From: Apiotrichum sp. Y4204
Lineage: Eukaryota; Basidiomycota; Tremellomycetes; Trichosporonales; Trichosporonaceae
Assembly: GCA_025531455.1 (NCBI GenBank)
Contig: JAMYHL010000011.1
Location: 620,001 to 684,000, forward strand
Reading direction: 5' to 3'
DNA length: 64,000 nt
Shown piece after piece: positions 23,714 to 36,900 of this stretch (position 1 is the first letter of the stretch; every line of letters begins with the position of its first letter). Below the pieces are notes generated by a model. That model saw nothing but the letters and a program-made list of their open reading frames with translations. It searched no databases and was not told where the DNA came from. The position numbers and the translations under genes were made by a program.

Positions 23714-24275
23714 CTTTTCTGTAGAGTAGATTTCGTGTGTTGTATCGCATCGTAGCGTATTCGGGACTTGTATGTATGTATTATACCGTCAGAATATATG
23801 TCAGGTATATCTCTTTCATTGTCGCTTGTCTGTCGCATGCCGCTCAGCGCGCGTCCATGACTGGACGCAGTTGCTTGGAATGAGCACTCTGATTGCGACA
23901 GACTGATAACTGGTCATGGCTGATAACAGGCGGGGACAAACTGCGAGGTCTTGCGACTTCATTGCTCACGAGGAAATCCATATTCAATAATAGGAGACGA
24001 TCGCAGCATTAAGTATACTCCAGCTGTCCTGCAGCACTCTCAGGATCCTGATGTAATGTATGCATTGGCTGCTGCTACACGCGTCATGCAAGCTACAAGC
24101 GCGGGTGGCCGCATTAGATGGGCTATAAACATTAAAGGATGGGAAATGGGGCATGGCGTAAAGACAACAAGTGACGAGGACCTCTATAGACGGTTTAATG
24201 TATGCAGGTTGTGGGGATTGGGGTGTGGGGTAATCCGGGTTAGGCCGTTCCTGTTCCCAGAGCTGATGCGTGTTT
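23714..24275. other. Convergent intergenic region (F-box / SOK1 3' ends)
   Basis: Both neighbours end toward this stretch. It is more A/T-rich than the coding sequence and contains TGTATGTATGTATTATA near 23769-23785, which may serve in 3'-end formation of the F-box gene. No gene is seen. Confidence 0.5.
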
Positions 24276-27200
24276 TTAGCTCTGGGAAAGCTCGGGCAGA
24301 GGCATGAGTGGTCCAGTGCCAACAAGCATGCCCTTCTTGCCATAGAGGTTGGCAAAGACACAGAGGTTGAAGTCGGCCGTTTTCACCATACGGTCGACGA
24401 CGGCACGGATTTCGTCGAGGAGAGGTTCGAACCCAAGCTCAGCCGCAAGAGTGGCCTCAGCGGCGCGGGCGTCGGCCAACGTCTTGGTGAAGAGCTCGCG
24501 CGCAGCCACGACATCCTTGGAGTTCGCAGGGCGGTGGTAGCGTTCTCGGGGGTCCGAGGTGGTCGCCCCCTGGCCGGTGAGGGGCTCGGCGAGCGTGACG
24601 AAGCGGCGAGCGGGAACACGGAGGAGCGCGGCAGTGGGGATGGGGTCCCCACGTGTGCAGGGCTTCGAGTCGATGCCACGCATGTCGTAGAGGAACGACT
24701 CGGGTTGAACACGGTGAATGAGGAGGATGTTGGTCAACATCAGCTGAACAAGCTTGCGCAGCGACGCAAGTGAGGCCTGGTAGGCCGCACCCTCAGAGAA
24801 GGCAATCTCCTGAGTGATCACACGGTCAAAGTCGTGGGCAAGGGTAGGGGCATGCTCCCAGACGGAGTTGACACCCTCCTCGGCGATGGAAGCGGCGACG
24901 ATGCGGTTGGTCATTTGCTGTGCAAGGTCGGACGGGGGGTATTCGGCGACATTGGTAAGGCCGTTGCCGACAGTCATGACATGCTTGTAGTAGTCGCGCA
25001 CGTCAATGACCTGCCGGTCAACCTCGTCCGCGGTGGCGTTCGGGTTGTGGGTCTGGAAGCGCTCCTTAAAGTTGGAAAGAATGGCCTGTGCAATAGCAAT
25101 GTCCACCATCTCCGCGTGGAAGTTCTTCAAGCGACACGAGTCCATCTTAAACACTTCCGGAACGATGACCTTTGAGGGGAAGACGTGGCCGGTGATCTGA
25201 GTGCCAGGACGACGCGAAGGCACAATAGGAGGCCAAGCTTCGTTGCTTTCGACCCAGTTGCCAAAAACGAGGTCAATGAAGCCGTCCGCGAGCGAGCGGA
25301 TGACAAACTCGGTCGTGCAGGAACAACCGCATTGGCCCATGATATGGCGGCGCTCCCGAGGGGGGGTTGCGACACCGACACGCTTTGACGCGGCATTGAT
25401 CCAGGCGTACGTCTTTGAGGTTTCGAGGGTGCGACCAGCCGCAACCAGATAGTTGATGAACGTGGTCATCTCGTTCTGCTCCGCCTGTTGCCACAGCATG
25501 CTCTTGAGCGACTGCACCTGGTGATTGGCAATGTCTAGCTTCATGACCTCGACACAGTCAAAGCATTTGCGCAACGCCTGGACGACATCAGGAGTACCAT
25601 TGGTTCCGACAGCCGTAGCCACCATGTCATCAACCAGAGAATCCCTCACGGGGGCGCAGTGTACCTTCATCGCCTCTCCGATGACACGGAAAATGTCGGT
25701 GTCAAAGTTGCCACGACGAACTTGAATCGTCAAAAAATCGGCGTCCAAGGCGGCGAAAAGCGAAGGGACAAGCGAGTGGGTCACGGTCGGGCAGGTCTGG
25801 CTGTGCAGAGCCATACTCTCCCGAGTCATTGTATGGGTGTAGTGGTTGACACAGGGGATAGTTGACGCCATCAGGGACTCGAGAATCTCGCGAAGCGTTT
25901 GAATGAGCTTCGGAAGCCGACTCGGCCAGGTGGCCCGCGACTCCTTCCACCACTGCGCCTCGCTGAGGTCACGCTTCCAACGCCCACAGATGCACTCCTT
26001 GAGGCGCGAATCCGATCCCCAGCGAGTACAACGGCAGCCATTCTCGATCTCAGCACGGATACACTCCCAATAACGATTGATCTGCTCGGTCGCCGGCGAA
26101 GGATTGACGATCTGGGAGCGAAGAGTGGTGACGACACCGTAGAGGGTTTGGCTGGCAGCCTGGGGAGGGTACGAGGGGGGAGGAAGTGGACGGAACCCAA
26201 AGTTGTCGAAAAGAAGATCGTGGCGCATCTGAGGCAGGCGCAAGACTTCGCTCGTGTCGAGTGTCCGCAGCGAGCCCATGTTCACAGGAGGATCCCGTGT
26301 TGCGGGCACGAAATGGTCACGGGCACGTCCCCGAATCTGCTGCATGAGGCGCTCGTCCTCGACATGCTTGGCGGCATCTTGAGGAGTCAGAACCCGCATC
26401 TTCTTGCGCGCCGGAGTCGCAGCCCGGTAGTATTTGGCTTGGCGATGCGCATGCATGAGCATGCTCGGCCGATAACTCTCAGGAGGGTCGGACAAGGACC
26501 GTGTGCGCTTGAGCTTTACAGGGTGGTAAGTCGGGGCGACAGGAAAGGGGGCCTGCGAGACAACGCGCTCCATCGGCTCTTTGCGAGTATGGCGAGGCCA
26601 GTCCTGTTGGCGGTGGCTGCTACCGGGGTTCCGTTGAGGACGAGCCAAACGGTTACTGCTGCCTGAAGAACCAGATGTCGCTGATGTACCCTGCGTCGAC
26701 GCCACACGGTCCAATGGCTTGCAGGTAAGAAGAGAGGGCTCCGATGGACGCAATCCGGTCGATTGCATGTCAGGAGGTGATGCGCTGGGGCCAGGTAATG
26801 CTGATGGTGCAGATGATACTTCCTCGCAGGGGCTGGGCAATTGGGTCTGGTCCATCATGTGACGCAACTGTTCAGATGAAGACGGTGGCCCAGCGGCGGC
26901 GGTGCGAACAGGGTTCGGGGGAGGCGCAGGTGAGACAAAGGGGGTGAACATGTCCGAATCGAGTGGGGGACCCGATCCCGCAACAGTATTGGCAGTTGAT
27001 GGAGCGGAGGCGGCGGTGGGATTGCGGCGAGTAGCGGCCTGCGAGGACTCCGCATGCGGGGGTGTGGGGAGGTCCGGGCTGGGCGCCAGCTTCGGGCTGG
27101 GAGGAGCGCGCTGAGCACCAAGTATCGGTCCGCCACCGCCCAGTTTTGGGCTGGGGTGAGCTGCGGCAGCGCGCGGGTCAGTATCCTGCGAAGCGTTCGC

Positions 27201-27290
27201 CCGATGACCAGCCGCAGGAGGCCGCTGTTGTGGGAACGTCGAGGCTGACGACGAAGATTGACCAAAGTAGGCGTTTGGGTCGGTGTCCAT
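24276..27290 (-). CDS. SOK1: TCP11-domain protein, SOK1 homologue
   Basis: An uninterrupted frame of 1,004 residues, unusual here because most neighbours have introns. Residues 1-300 are low-complexity Pro/Ser/Ala and probably disordered. A basic helical stretch at about 310-350 includes RKKMRVLTPQDAAKHVEDE. The TCP11 domain covers about 455-985, starting LPKLIQTLREILESLM and including VHCAPVRDSLVDDMV, a Cys-containing GQCGCSCTT stretch, and the C-terminal LGFEPLLDEIRAVVDRMV. In budding yeast Sok1 is a multicopy suppressor of loss of cAMP-dependent kinase, and mouse TCP11 is testis-specific and linked to cAMP/PKA signalling (family knowledge). No enzymatic motif is visible. The gene is preceded by an exceptionally long pyrimidine-rich upstream region. 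Confidence 0.87.
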   Translation of the reverse strand: MDTDPNAYFGQSSSSASTFPQQRPPAAGHRANASQDTDPRAAAAHPSPKLGGGGPILGAQRAPPSPKLAPSPDLPTPPHAESSQAATRRNPTAASAPSTANTVAGSGPPLDSDMFTPFVSPAPPPNPVRTAAAGPPSSSEQLRHMMDQTQLPSPCEEVSSAPSALPGPSASPPDMQSTGLRPSEPSLLTCKPLDRVASTQGTSATSGSSGSSNRLARPQRNPGSSHRQQDWPRHTRKEPMERVVSQAPFPVAPTYHPVKLKRTRSLSDPPESYRPSMLMHAHRQAKYYRAATPARKKMRVLTPQDAAKHVEDERLMQQIRGRARDHFVPATRDPPVNMGSLRTLDTSEVLRLPQMRHDLLFDNFGFRPLPPPSYPPQAASQTLYGVVTTLRSQIVNPSPATEQINRYWECIRAEIENGCRCTRWGSDSRLKECICGRWKRDLSEAQWWKESRATWPSRLPKLIQTLREILESLMASTIPCVNHYTHTMTRESMALHSQTCPTVTHSLVPSLFAALDADFLTIQVRRGNFDTDIFRVIGEAMKVHCAPVRDSLVDDMVATAVGTNGTPDVVQALRKCFDCVEVMKLDIANHQVQSLKSMLWQQAEQNEMTTFINYLVAAGRTLETSKTYAWINAASKRVGVATPPRERRHIMGQCGCSCTTEFVIRSLADGFIDLVFGNWVESNEAWPPIVPSRRPGTQITGHVFPSKVIVPEVFKMDSCRLKNFHAEMVDIAIAQAILSNFKERFQTHNPNATADEVDRQVIDVRDYYKHVMTVGNGLTNVAEYPPSDLAQQMTNRIVAASIAEEGVNSVWEHAPTLAHDFDRVITQEIAFSEGAAYQASLASLRKLVQLMLTNILLIHRVQPESFLYDMRGIDSKPCTRGDPIPTAALLRVPARRFVTLAEPLTGQGATTSDPRERYHRPANSKDVVAARELFTKTLADARAAEATLAAELGFEPLLDEIRAVVDRMVKTADFNLCVFANLYGKKGMLVGTGPLMPLPELSQS

Positions 27291-30200
27291 TGTGGAACAG
27301 GTGTGTTGGGAGTAAGGTGATGGTGAAGGTGAGAAAGGATGGCGAGGGGGCGTGTGGCCTCAAAGACAGAATTGATCCAGAGGGTATAAGAGTGGGCACC
27401 GTGTGGCTTGCGCCAGCGCTTCACCTTCGTGTGGTACGAAGAGCAGAAGCAAATAGGCCGATATCGAGAGCTCGAGGCGATCAGCAACTGGTGTGCGGTG
27501 TACTTGAGCTCTCCAGACGCAATGTGTGTGTGTTCGCACCACGAGGAAGCAAGCGAGGGCTGCGAGGGGCTGCGAGGCTGAGGGAAGCAAGCAACAGCGA
27601 GAAGGAAAGCGGCACTGCCGATGGGCGTATGGGTTCGGTCTGGCGCCGATGTATCCCCGACTTCTTTGGTGTGTTTATCTCTGCTTCGACATGTAAACGA
27701 TGCAGAGGAGCGTCGAAGGCGGGACCTCTAGGACGTGGCACAACAACTGTGTGCACAGGAGGTGTTGTCAAGTTGCCACCAAAACGCGCGCCTGTACCGC
27801 GAGTAACGCTTTGAGTCAAGGGCAGAATGCGGATGTGTGAGACACTGTACGCAACGGGGCGGAAATCGACAACAAACGAAGGTGGCTTGAAGGCGACGAG
27901 CAGAGGTCTAAGGGCACAAGGTGTGAGCCAATGCACATTACAGTCTGTCTGGACTGTCACAACCAGAAACAAGCAGGCAAGTCCACATACCAACACTCAA
28001 TCAGGGAGCGTCCACAATGTCCACGGAAAGGTATGTCCCCCAGGAAGCGGTATGCGGCGATCTGCAAGCACACGACTTCTTGCAGTGGTGGGGGGCGGGG
28101 GCGGTATCAGAGGTGTCCAATACCAGGAATATCCAAAGTCAGACAAAGCCGAAGAATCAGTCAAGTCGACAGAGACTGAGCTGCGCCCGGCTGGGTATGT
28201 AGCTTCGCCAACCTCCGTTGTCGATTACGACTCGTCGTCGAGGTTAGGGGGTTGGTAACTTGCCGAACCGAGACACAGGTGGCAGTAGAGTGGGCGCTGA
28301 GCATGGTGTCAGCAGAGTAAAAGCTTCATCGGCGAGAGAGTGACGACGCCAACAGATGAGAGACGACCGAGCAACGACACTACGGAAGCGGGTCCGACAA
28401 GTGGGACACAAGGGGTCATATGGGGCAACAGACGAAGCAAAGGCGTTGTATTCGGCAAGTGCAAGGAGCATAACAGCTCCAGGGGCACATAATCTCCAGG
28501 GACCCATCTGAGCTTATCGACCCGATACCCCTTCTCGTTGTTCCTCCCATTAAAACAGGTCCGAAAGGCAGTGAGTAGCCCAAAGTGGAGTGGAGTGCAG
28601 GATGACAACGGACCGAGTTCAGAGTGGTCATTGTGAGGTGACACTGGAGACCAGAACCCGGCCCGATGTAAAAGAGGGGACTAGGGTGACGCATTGCTTC
28701 TGCCACGCGTGCATGGCAGCATACCTCTCGCAATCGGTGTCGAGAAAGGTGGGCACTGGATTGCACGATTGCGTAGTGGGCGGTGTAGACGGGTGACTGG
28801 CGCCAGTAGCCTCAACGTTAAGGCCGTGAAGAGGCACCCACCCGCACGGGGAACCTCTCCGAGACGTCTCTGGGCTGACGCTGCCACACCATCACCGCCT
28901 CCGCCGCCGCCACTGGACGAGACACTCGTATGCGCACCCATTGCAATTCCAGAGGTGGTTTGAGTTTGGCTGGCACTAGCGTTCTCGCGCTCTCCTGCGC
29001 CGCGCCGCTCCAGATCTCAACCTCTCGTTCCCGCAGTTCCCGAGATCCGCTCGCCGCAGGAGCGGTCATGCGGCACGGGCCCAAAGCAGCCAAGCCACAA
29101 AACTCATGCAGCAAAAGCCTCTGCTTCCTTGAACCACTTTGTCCAAGCCACTCATCAGGACAACACACCCAGAAAGTGAATGGAGGAAAAAAAAATCCAA
29201 AAATCCTCAACCGGCAAACGGCCATCGGGCACCGCACAGAAGGTGGCTCAATGGCGGGTGACCACATCAGGACCAACGACCTTCTCGAGTGATAGAGTGA
29301 CAGAAGGGAATAGGCAGATTTGAGATGTGCATCACGCATGCCCAAGCCACTTGTGGCAGGATGGTGATGGTGCATGGTCCACCTGACGTGCAGTGCACGA
29401 GCATTAACCAGCCCGATCCAGCGGTCAGGGAGAGCGTGCTCTGCTCAGCCGACGCACTCCATGCAAAGTGGAATTAATGGGGAAGGTGCATTGTCATGAA
29501 CCACAATGACACGGTCGAAAAGAAGGGGTAGTGATGCAACACCGAGCACCGAGAAGGCCGAGTGGCAACAGCAGGAGACCAAAACACAGCTGTTGCCCTT
29601 TGGGATGACAACGACAACGGTGAGGGCATGAGGGTCGAGGACCATTGGCATTGCCAGCTTGCACGCCTGTTCGCCCACCTCATTACTGTATCACTGCGCA
29701 CATCGTGACCTTCATTCGCATGCTTCATGCAAGAGTGCCCGACGAAGGCGGTTGAGGGCATAGTGGTCACCGAACCAAACGCGGAAACAACAAAATTGGG
29801 ATCAAGTAGAACCCAAAGGATCCAAGGGTCCGACAACAGGAGACAAGAGAACAACGACACGACCACAACGTCACAACAGGAGACACCTACCTTGAATATG
29901 TGACAAGGCCAAGATCACGAGGGGTTAACGGCTAGGGCAGAGTTCGGCTGGGACGAATGGTTGGCGCGCGCGAGCAATGGAGGAGATATTGGAGGTGTGG
30001 TATCGATGCCGACGACCGCAAAGGATCAAGAAACAGTGGCGCAGGGGAGGCAAAGGATGAGGGGGAGGGGAAAGTGGTGGCGAGTGCGGCACGAGTCGGA
30101 GACGTTGAGTGGTGTGTTGGCAGCGCAGTCGATCACAGGACAAGAAGGCAAGAAACGGTAGTGTTGAGAGAGTTGGGATAGGAGAATGAAGATGTAACGT

Positions 30201-30990
30201 GCCAAACTCTTCTCGCAGTCACCGAAGGCAAGGAGGCGGGGGGGGGGGGGAGGGCAAGAAGGACGAGGGGATGAGGTGCAAGGTCGAACAAGGATCCAAA
30301 GACCAAGATCAAGACACGGACGACTGGAACTGGTACACAAGGAGACCAGAAAATGTGCGAGGGGGTGCGTGATGGGGTGTGTGGTGTGGGTATGTGGGTC
30401 GATGGGATGTGTGAGCTTCGAGTCGATCGTTAGACAGACGCAGACAGCCTTTGATCCTTTGACAGACGGCGGACACAAGGCAAGAAGCTAGAAGGCCAGG
30501 GCCAGAGAAGGTGAGCAGAAGGGGGGAGGAGGCCGAGAAGCAAGGAACGCGCGCCGTAGTGGACACACGGGGGCGAGGAGGAGGGAGTGACGAGGAATGG
30601 AACCGGGGGGGTGGACCAGAATCTGGAGAGTACCGGAGGAGAGAGCACAAGCGGCGGCTGACGACGGACGGAGACAGGGAGAGAGGGAGAGAGGAGAGGA
30701 GTCAGAGGGGTATACCATGAGGGCCAGAAGGCCAGAAGAGGGCCTGAAGAGCAGGAGGAGTGCATCATCTGTCTAAGCATGGTGCCAGGAGGATTGCCGT
30801 AGATTGTGAACGAGGCGTCGGCGGAGGTGGCGGCGGCGGCGCGCGCGGAGGTACGCAGGAAGGAAGGTGTGCAGAGGAAGGACAAGTGCAAAAGCACGGG
30901 GAGGAAGGCAAGGAGGGAGAGGCTGGCCTTAGGCTGGGCTGGGCTGGGCGTACGGGCTGAAAGAGAAGAGGGCGGGCGCGGGCGGATGTG
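27291..30990 (-). promoter_or_regulatory. Long pyrimidine-rich upstream region of the SOK1 homologue
   Basis: About 3.7 kb in which the minus strand is persistently T/C-rich, including CCTTCTC-type runs and a poly-C tract (G run at about 30239-30251 on the plus strand). Other genes in the window have the same bias immediately before their start codons, but over a few hundred bases. It may be a very long 5' leader with upstream introns, or an antisense-free noncoding transcript. No coding frame on either strand is convincing. Confidence 0.4.
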
Positions 30991-33900
30991 AGTTGAGGCG
31001 CTGCGTGCAGATCGCGGGCTTGGGTATGTGCTCAGTCTCAGTCAGAGGCTCCCGAGTGAGGGCTCACAGGCACTCGCGCAACGCTCGCGTCGCTCGGTAT
31101 AGGGTGTCATGGTGCATAATACAGTACGGGGTGTATGGTGTTACACTTGCACAAAGCAGGTTTAGTTACGTGCTACAATACACTCTAGTTTTTTTGGTTG
31201 TGCCCGAAGTGCCCGGTGTGCCCGAGCTGGCCCGCGTTGCCGTTGTGCTATACTGCCACAAACTGTCCGACGGACCACTTTTGGTACATACTGGTAGGAG
31301 TGACACAATGACTAGAATTATTATACAGTTGCTTAACGCAGATGGGCAGCTCGCCAGAGAAAGCCAGCGCGCCGCGCGCCGGCCCACAAGCCGCCCGCAG
31401 GCCGCGGGCCACAGACCGACGACAGGCATACCTACAGGAACAGACCTGACGATCTAGCTCGATCTCCGGGTCCCTTTTGGGTCGGCGGAGGCGGCGCCTT
31501 TGGGACAGCAGCAAAGCTTAGCAGGTGTATACCATTATTTTACGATATGGGGTCATTTTGTGTGAATTGACTTTGGCATGTTACTAGAGAAGGGGAGGAG
31601 CCGGAGGGGCCGCGGGGGGAAGATCGCCGAGGCCGGGAGGAACAGATGGAGCAGATGGGAGCATGGAGCGACGGAACTGGTTACAGGATGTTCAGGATGG
31701 TCAACCCAGATCCTACACACTACCCATGCTGGTGACCGTCTGCATGCGTGCATGTGCGAATATTGGCTACCTACTCCCCGACACTAAGTGTTCCGCAACA
31801 ACGCCGCCGCCGCCCATACCGCCCTCTCCCTAGCGCCCTGGCCTTGTGTTGGCTGAGCGCACTTCCGTCATATTTTCATTCATTCTCGGGCAGGCAGATC
31901 GGGCATGAGATCGGGGGTGGGTAAGGGCAGCCAACACAGCACAAGAGACAGGGGCTTCCCAGCTTCCCAGGCTTGCATCGAGAGTAATTGTCAAGCCAAG
32001 CCTTCTCCCCTGTGCTCGGCTGAACCCTCACGCCGAGCATATCCTGCGATCCTGCATATCCTGTGTATCTCCTAGACCCGCAATCTGTCAGGCAAAAGGT
32101 AAAAAAGAAAAGGCGTTGTGCTCGGCACACACGGGCATTACGGGCAGTGTGCCGCCTAGCGGGTCGAAAAAAGTAGCTTTAGCTCGAACAGCCCACACTA
32201 CTCCTGCCCCTCAGGACAGGACAGGTCAGGTCGACGGAGCAGCCTCTTACGCATCTCGTTCTACCCGCTCACTGCATTCCGGTTTCGGTTCGCCTCTTGG
32301 GTTAGCCCCTGCCGTCAACTCGAGCCTGCCGTCAACATGAGGTGATGGCTGTGGCCGCAGCTCCCACCTTGGCGTCGTTGACATCTCGGCCATGATCGGG
32401 CCACCCAGCCCGTATGAACACCTTCCTTTGCGGTCCTGAATGCGCAAACTCATAAGCAAGGTGCGCAAGCTTGCAAGGCCCACTTTTAGGTCTGTGTTTG
32501 ACAGAGTGCGTGATGCGTGATGCTCGGGCTGACAGGGCCGAGGTTTTGCCTCCAGCCAGCAAGAGTTACAGTAAGAGTTACAGGGGCGGGGTGGAGTGTG
32601 TTGACAGGTTTACAGCACCCTCTACACCTCTGTGCAGAATGTTTGTCGCCTCGGTGGCCGCAGTAGTGACCTCGGTGCCCGGTGGCACCCACCCCAACCT
32701 GGTGATATAACGTCTTGATGTAACGGTGAAGCATATTATTATGTAGTAGGGCACGTACTCTGGTGCACGCAGCGCGGGTCCCTGTGCGTATACATGTACA
32801 AAATGCAAACCGTATATAGCATGCGTAGCGGCGCTAGAGATCTAGCGTGGTCATGATGGCGACCACTCGCCATGATGCCAATGGTGACCAGGTGGGGCCA
32901 GTCGCCAGTCAACATCAGAGGGGCCCACAAGTCGCACCCACAAGTCGCACCCGCACAGCTGCGTAGATGGAGTCCAATTGTCCGTGATCCGTGATCACAA
33001 CGCCATAGTCGCCACCTTACGGCAGGGCCGCACCGATGCTGTCGGGCCCTGCACGCAGCGGCATGCCAGAGGACCAGTACGCCCAGTGTTGTACGACCAT
33101 CTGCACATGCCCTAGCCCGCGGCGGAACCGACAGAAGGGTGCGGGTGGTGCGGGTCGAGCGGGCCGGGCTCGCCCGATGGACGAGCTCCGGGGTCTCAGG
33201 GGTCACCAGTCTGTGCATCGAATGGGCCGTCATTCCACTACTCCTCTCAGTGCTGATCGTACTGATGGTGGGGCCTTCACTGCAGCTACTGATAGCGCGG
33301 CGGGGATCTGGAGAGCACGCCGCCATTCATTAATAACAGCATTCGGGGAGATTAAGCCCATCGCATCACAGGGAGCGAAATCTAATCATACACAAGCCCG
33401 CAGCTCGGGGGTTAACCATCGTGTACTGTACACCGCATGCTGTCCGTTTCGCTTCAAGCTCGCAAGCTCCTCGGCGACTTCGATCTGCGATATACTTCAC
33501 GCGCAGAGAGCTGCGAAGCAACCCCTTCGGCCACTCCGACGCTACCCCTTGAGGCTTGGAGGCGCAGGAGTAGCGAGGCATCCGTCGGCACGGCGCCGCG
33601 CGCACTGTTCAAGAACGAGCGAGCAACGTCTTCGCTTGCTTCTGAGACTTCGTGGCGCCCGTCCTGTTGCTTCCCCAGCTTCGATACGATCTGTGTAGGA
33701 TCGTTGGATCCGTGCATCCGTGGGCATTCAGCATGGTCGTGTGCTCGAGCCCGTCTTGTCTGTCCTCTTCATTTGGGCCCGATGATGAGATCTTCCCTGA
33801 GTCCCGACCCATCAACACCGCCAAACCGAATTAGATTGTGAATGTGGCGGCGTCGCTACGGCATGAGTCGCGCTTTCTCCGAGTCGGTCAAACCCCCCGA

Positions 33901-36900
33901 GACTCAAGATCCTAAGCTGAGCCACCGCTCGCAAGCTCGGAGGGAGCAAGGAAGCAATGACACAAGACGCTCAGACTCCCAGGTGCCCAGGTGCCGGATG
34001 CGGTGGCTGAGCCCTTCACTCCCTGCCCACCACCCCGAGCCCTGATGCGCGGCGCCGCCACGATCTCAATCCCTGGCCCACATGGGCGTCTCCAGAGTAC
34101 TGGGCGTGGTGCCAAGAGGCATGAGGCCAAGAGGCAGGATGGCTCGTTTTGCGGGAACATCCTCCTCATCGGTATCATTTCTGACCATCGTCATCAGCGA
34201 AAGGTGCGCTTACATTCACGAACCTTGCGTTCTTTGGCGACGTTGCCCACTCTACAGTCATCGGCCACCGACACTCTGTTCCAGGGTACCAAGGTTCCGA
34301 ATGCATGCCGGAAGCGATTCCGAGGATGGGCACCCGGAGCATGTTCAGCGAAATCGTCAGGCTCGAGGCGTCGAGGCAGGCGTCGAGACAGGCGGCGAAG
34401 CGTCGCGGCGTCGGGCGTCGAGCGTTGAGCGTCGTCTCCCCAGCCAGGAAAGGCAACTAGCCACCGACCGAAGGGTTGCATACCGCGGACCATGACATTT
34501 TACAGACGCAGGTGGAGCATGCACTCGTATGCGCCCCCCTGGGCCTGGCTGAATGGACGCCCGACGAACAACTATGAGCCTCAAGCCAGTTGTCTACCGT
34601 AATGCGCTGACCACCTGATGCCGACCGAGCTGCTGGCATAGTTATGGCCGCTAAGCCGCTTGTGGTGGCAATGAGGGCACGCCGTGACTTTGTCTCCTGA
34701 CCTTGACCTTGTTGATGCTCACCTCAGCTCACGAAAGAGGAACCGTTACGTCCGATACTCCGCCCCCGAGCCTATTCTTGCGCTCGCCGTCTCGATCGAG
34801 ATCCTTTCCCCCTGCTTCCGCAGCGGTACCGTTCGTCATGCCATGTGTTTAATTTTCTAGCCGGACCTGGCAGTCCTGGCGAGTGTTACCCCGAGCCAGC
34901 TCTGGCGCAAGAGTACGTACAATCCGGTTTGGGCCACGGCTTGAACCTAATCTAACTCAGCAAAGTTCTGTTCCTGCATAACCATCGGGACAGCAATTGA
35001 GCAATCAAGAGTAGGCTGCAGAACTGCAGTCGTACGGCAGTGCCTGGAACGGACCTCGGACCTGGGCCGCCCGACTGGGTCCTGTTCGGAGGGGATGCCA
35101 AGGTACTGCCGGACACCGGGTGAGCGACCTCCGATGGTACAGTGTACAATAGCTGCCGCGCGCACAGCAGCGTCCACGTTTGCTGGAACTGTTTGCTGGA
35201 ACCCGCGCGCTCTCTTGGCATCCTATTGTCTGCACAAATCACCCGGCGTTCTCATGCATCCACGTGCATACCGTGATACGGAGCCGAGCTACAGAGAAGC
35301 TCACGTTGGGCGGCTTTACCGCCTAACAAGTGTACTCGCGGGAGACAGTGAGCGTTATGGCTGCCGGCAGCGAGGCCTAAATGCAGTGTCCGACAGATTC
35401 CGCGCCGAGCCGCTGGCAGTAGGTAAGGTGTGACAACCCACCGCTGTGGCGCTGTGGAGCTGTGTATTCGCTACATCCTCGTTGGTTCATGCTTTTAGAG
35501 AGAAATCTAAGATCTGCGGGTTTGAGAGTTTGCAAGAAGCTGTCCATGCTGTCCAGACTAGTCCAGACTAGGCAGCCAAGATGCGGAGCGGAACTGTCCT
35601 CGAGCCAAAAGCGGCGTGATATGCTCAAAGACCTCGGGTCAGCCGAAGCATGCAAGCTGGTGGAGCTGGCGGAGCGTTGTCTTCATGTCTGTGTGTTACT
35701 ACAAGCTCAGAAAGAGGTCGGGGACATCGCATAGCTGTATCGCATGTATCGTCAAAGTGCCACATTGCCTCCTGTCGATCAGCACATGTCAGGTCCGATA
35801 GATGGCGCTAGTCGCTAATGGCTAATGATCTGCTCGCTGATCCTCGTTTCATCGGCACGATCTGCGCGTACTAGACAAGACCATGATCCATGCCAGATCC
35901 AGCATGCAGCAAGCTCAGCTTTGGTCGCCATCCATCGCGGGTTGCGCGATACCTCACCACCAGCCGCAACCCAATCGCACCGCCATGTCGCAATGGCAAG
36001 CGTTTTAGACGCGTGCCTCCATCACCCTATACTGAGCCGGCGACATTTGTGCGACTTCGTGGCACTCTGCCACCGGCCGTCGTGCACAGTAGCAGAAGCC
36101 TATAGAATGCAGAACACAGTGCCTCAGAACGTGCACGACTGCCAGTGCCTCCGGTGCCGCGGTGCCTTCCCCTCGCTGCATCCTCACACACACGCCCTGT
36201 TCCGTTCCCATGGTACTGTATGTGGGGATGCCATCGCCCCAAAACTGTCATCGTGCAGCATCCCTCGCCAGACAAACCCGCTAGACAGGGTTTCAAGACT
36301 TGAGAGTAATAAACAGGCTGGCTCTCATAGCGCAGAGGCTGGTGCCACATTGGTGCCATTTCGATCTCAAACTTCGGCTATCTGTTCCAGCTACCAGTCA
36401 CTCATCTGCATGGGACACGAACAATAGGCTCAGCGTGACGCCGTGACGTTGCAGACCAAGGAATTCTCTCGACAAGTCCACTACTGTACTTGCCGTCGTG
36501 TGTAGTAGAAACCTCAAGCCTCGAACATCGAAACCTCAGGCATCTGCCTCCCGAGGGGCTTCGGTTTCTCTTGCCAGCTCTGCGTCCACCGAGGCGTAGG
36601 TGCGTGGCGGTGACGTGCGTGATCTTACACATGGGCCAAAGATCCGCCACACCAGGACTGCCACAAACCACGGATCTCGTCGTGAACCCGGGGGGCTCAG
36701 CTCCAAATAGCCCTCCTGTTCTCTATCAATATCCTGCACCGACTCCACGAGCCAGGCCCCGCCACAGGGCGAATCCCACGAGGGTCAGCGTGGCGCCGCG
36801 GTCTCGGCCAGCAGATCAGGAGCAAGGCGTCCAGCTCCACCCCCGACTGCGCTGCCGACGGGTGGTTGCGCTGACGACGGGGCCGCCGTGTTCGTCGCAC

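Noticed and set aside
24424..24434. GGTTCGAACCC, a perfect tRNA B-box-like string
   Set aside because: Lies inside the TCP11 domain coding sequence (Gly-Phe-Glu-Pro codons); no A box or cloverleaf around it.
33036..33698. 220-codon plus-strand frame in the gene-poor block
   Set aside because: Arg/Ser-rich random-looking translation with competing frames on the other strand and no splice support.
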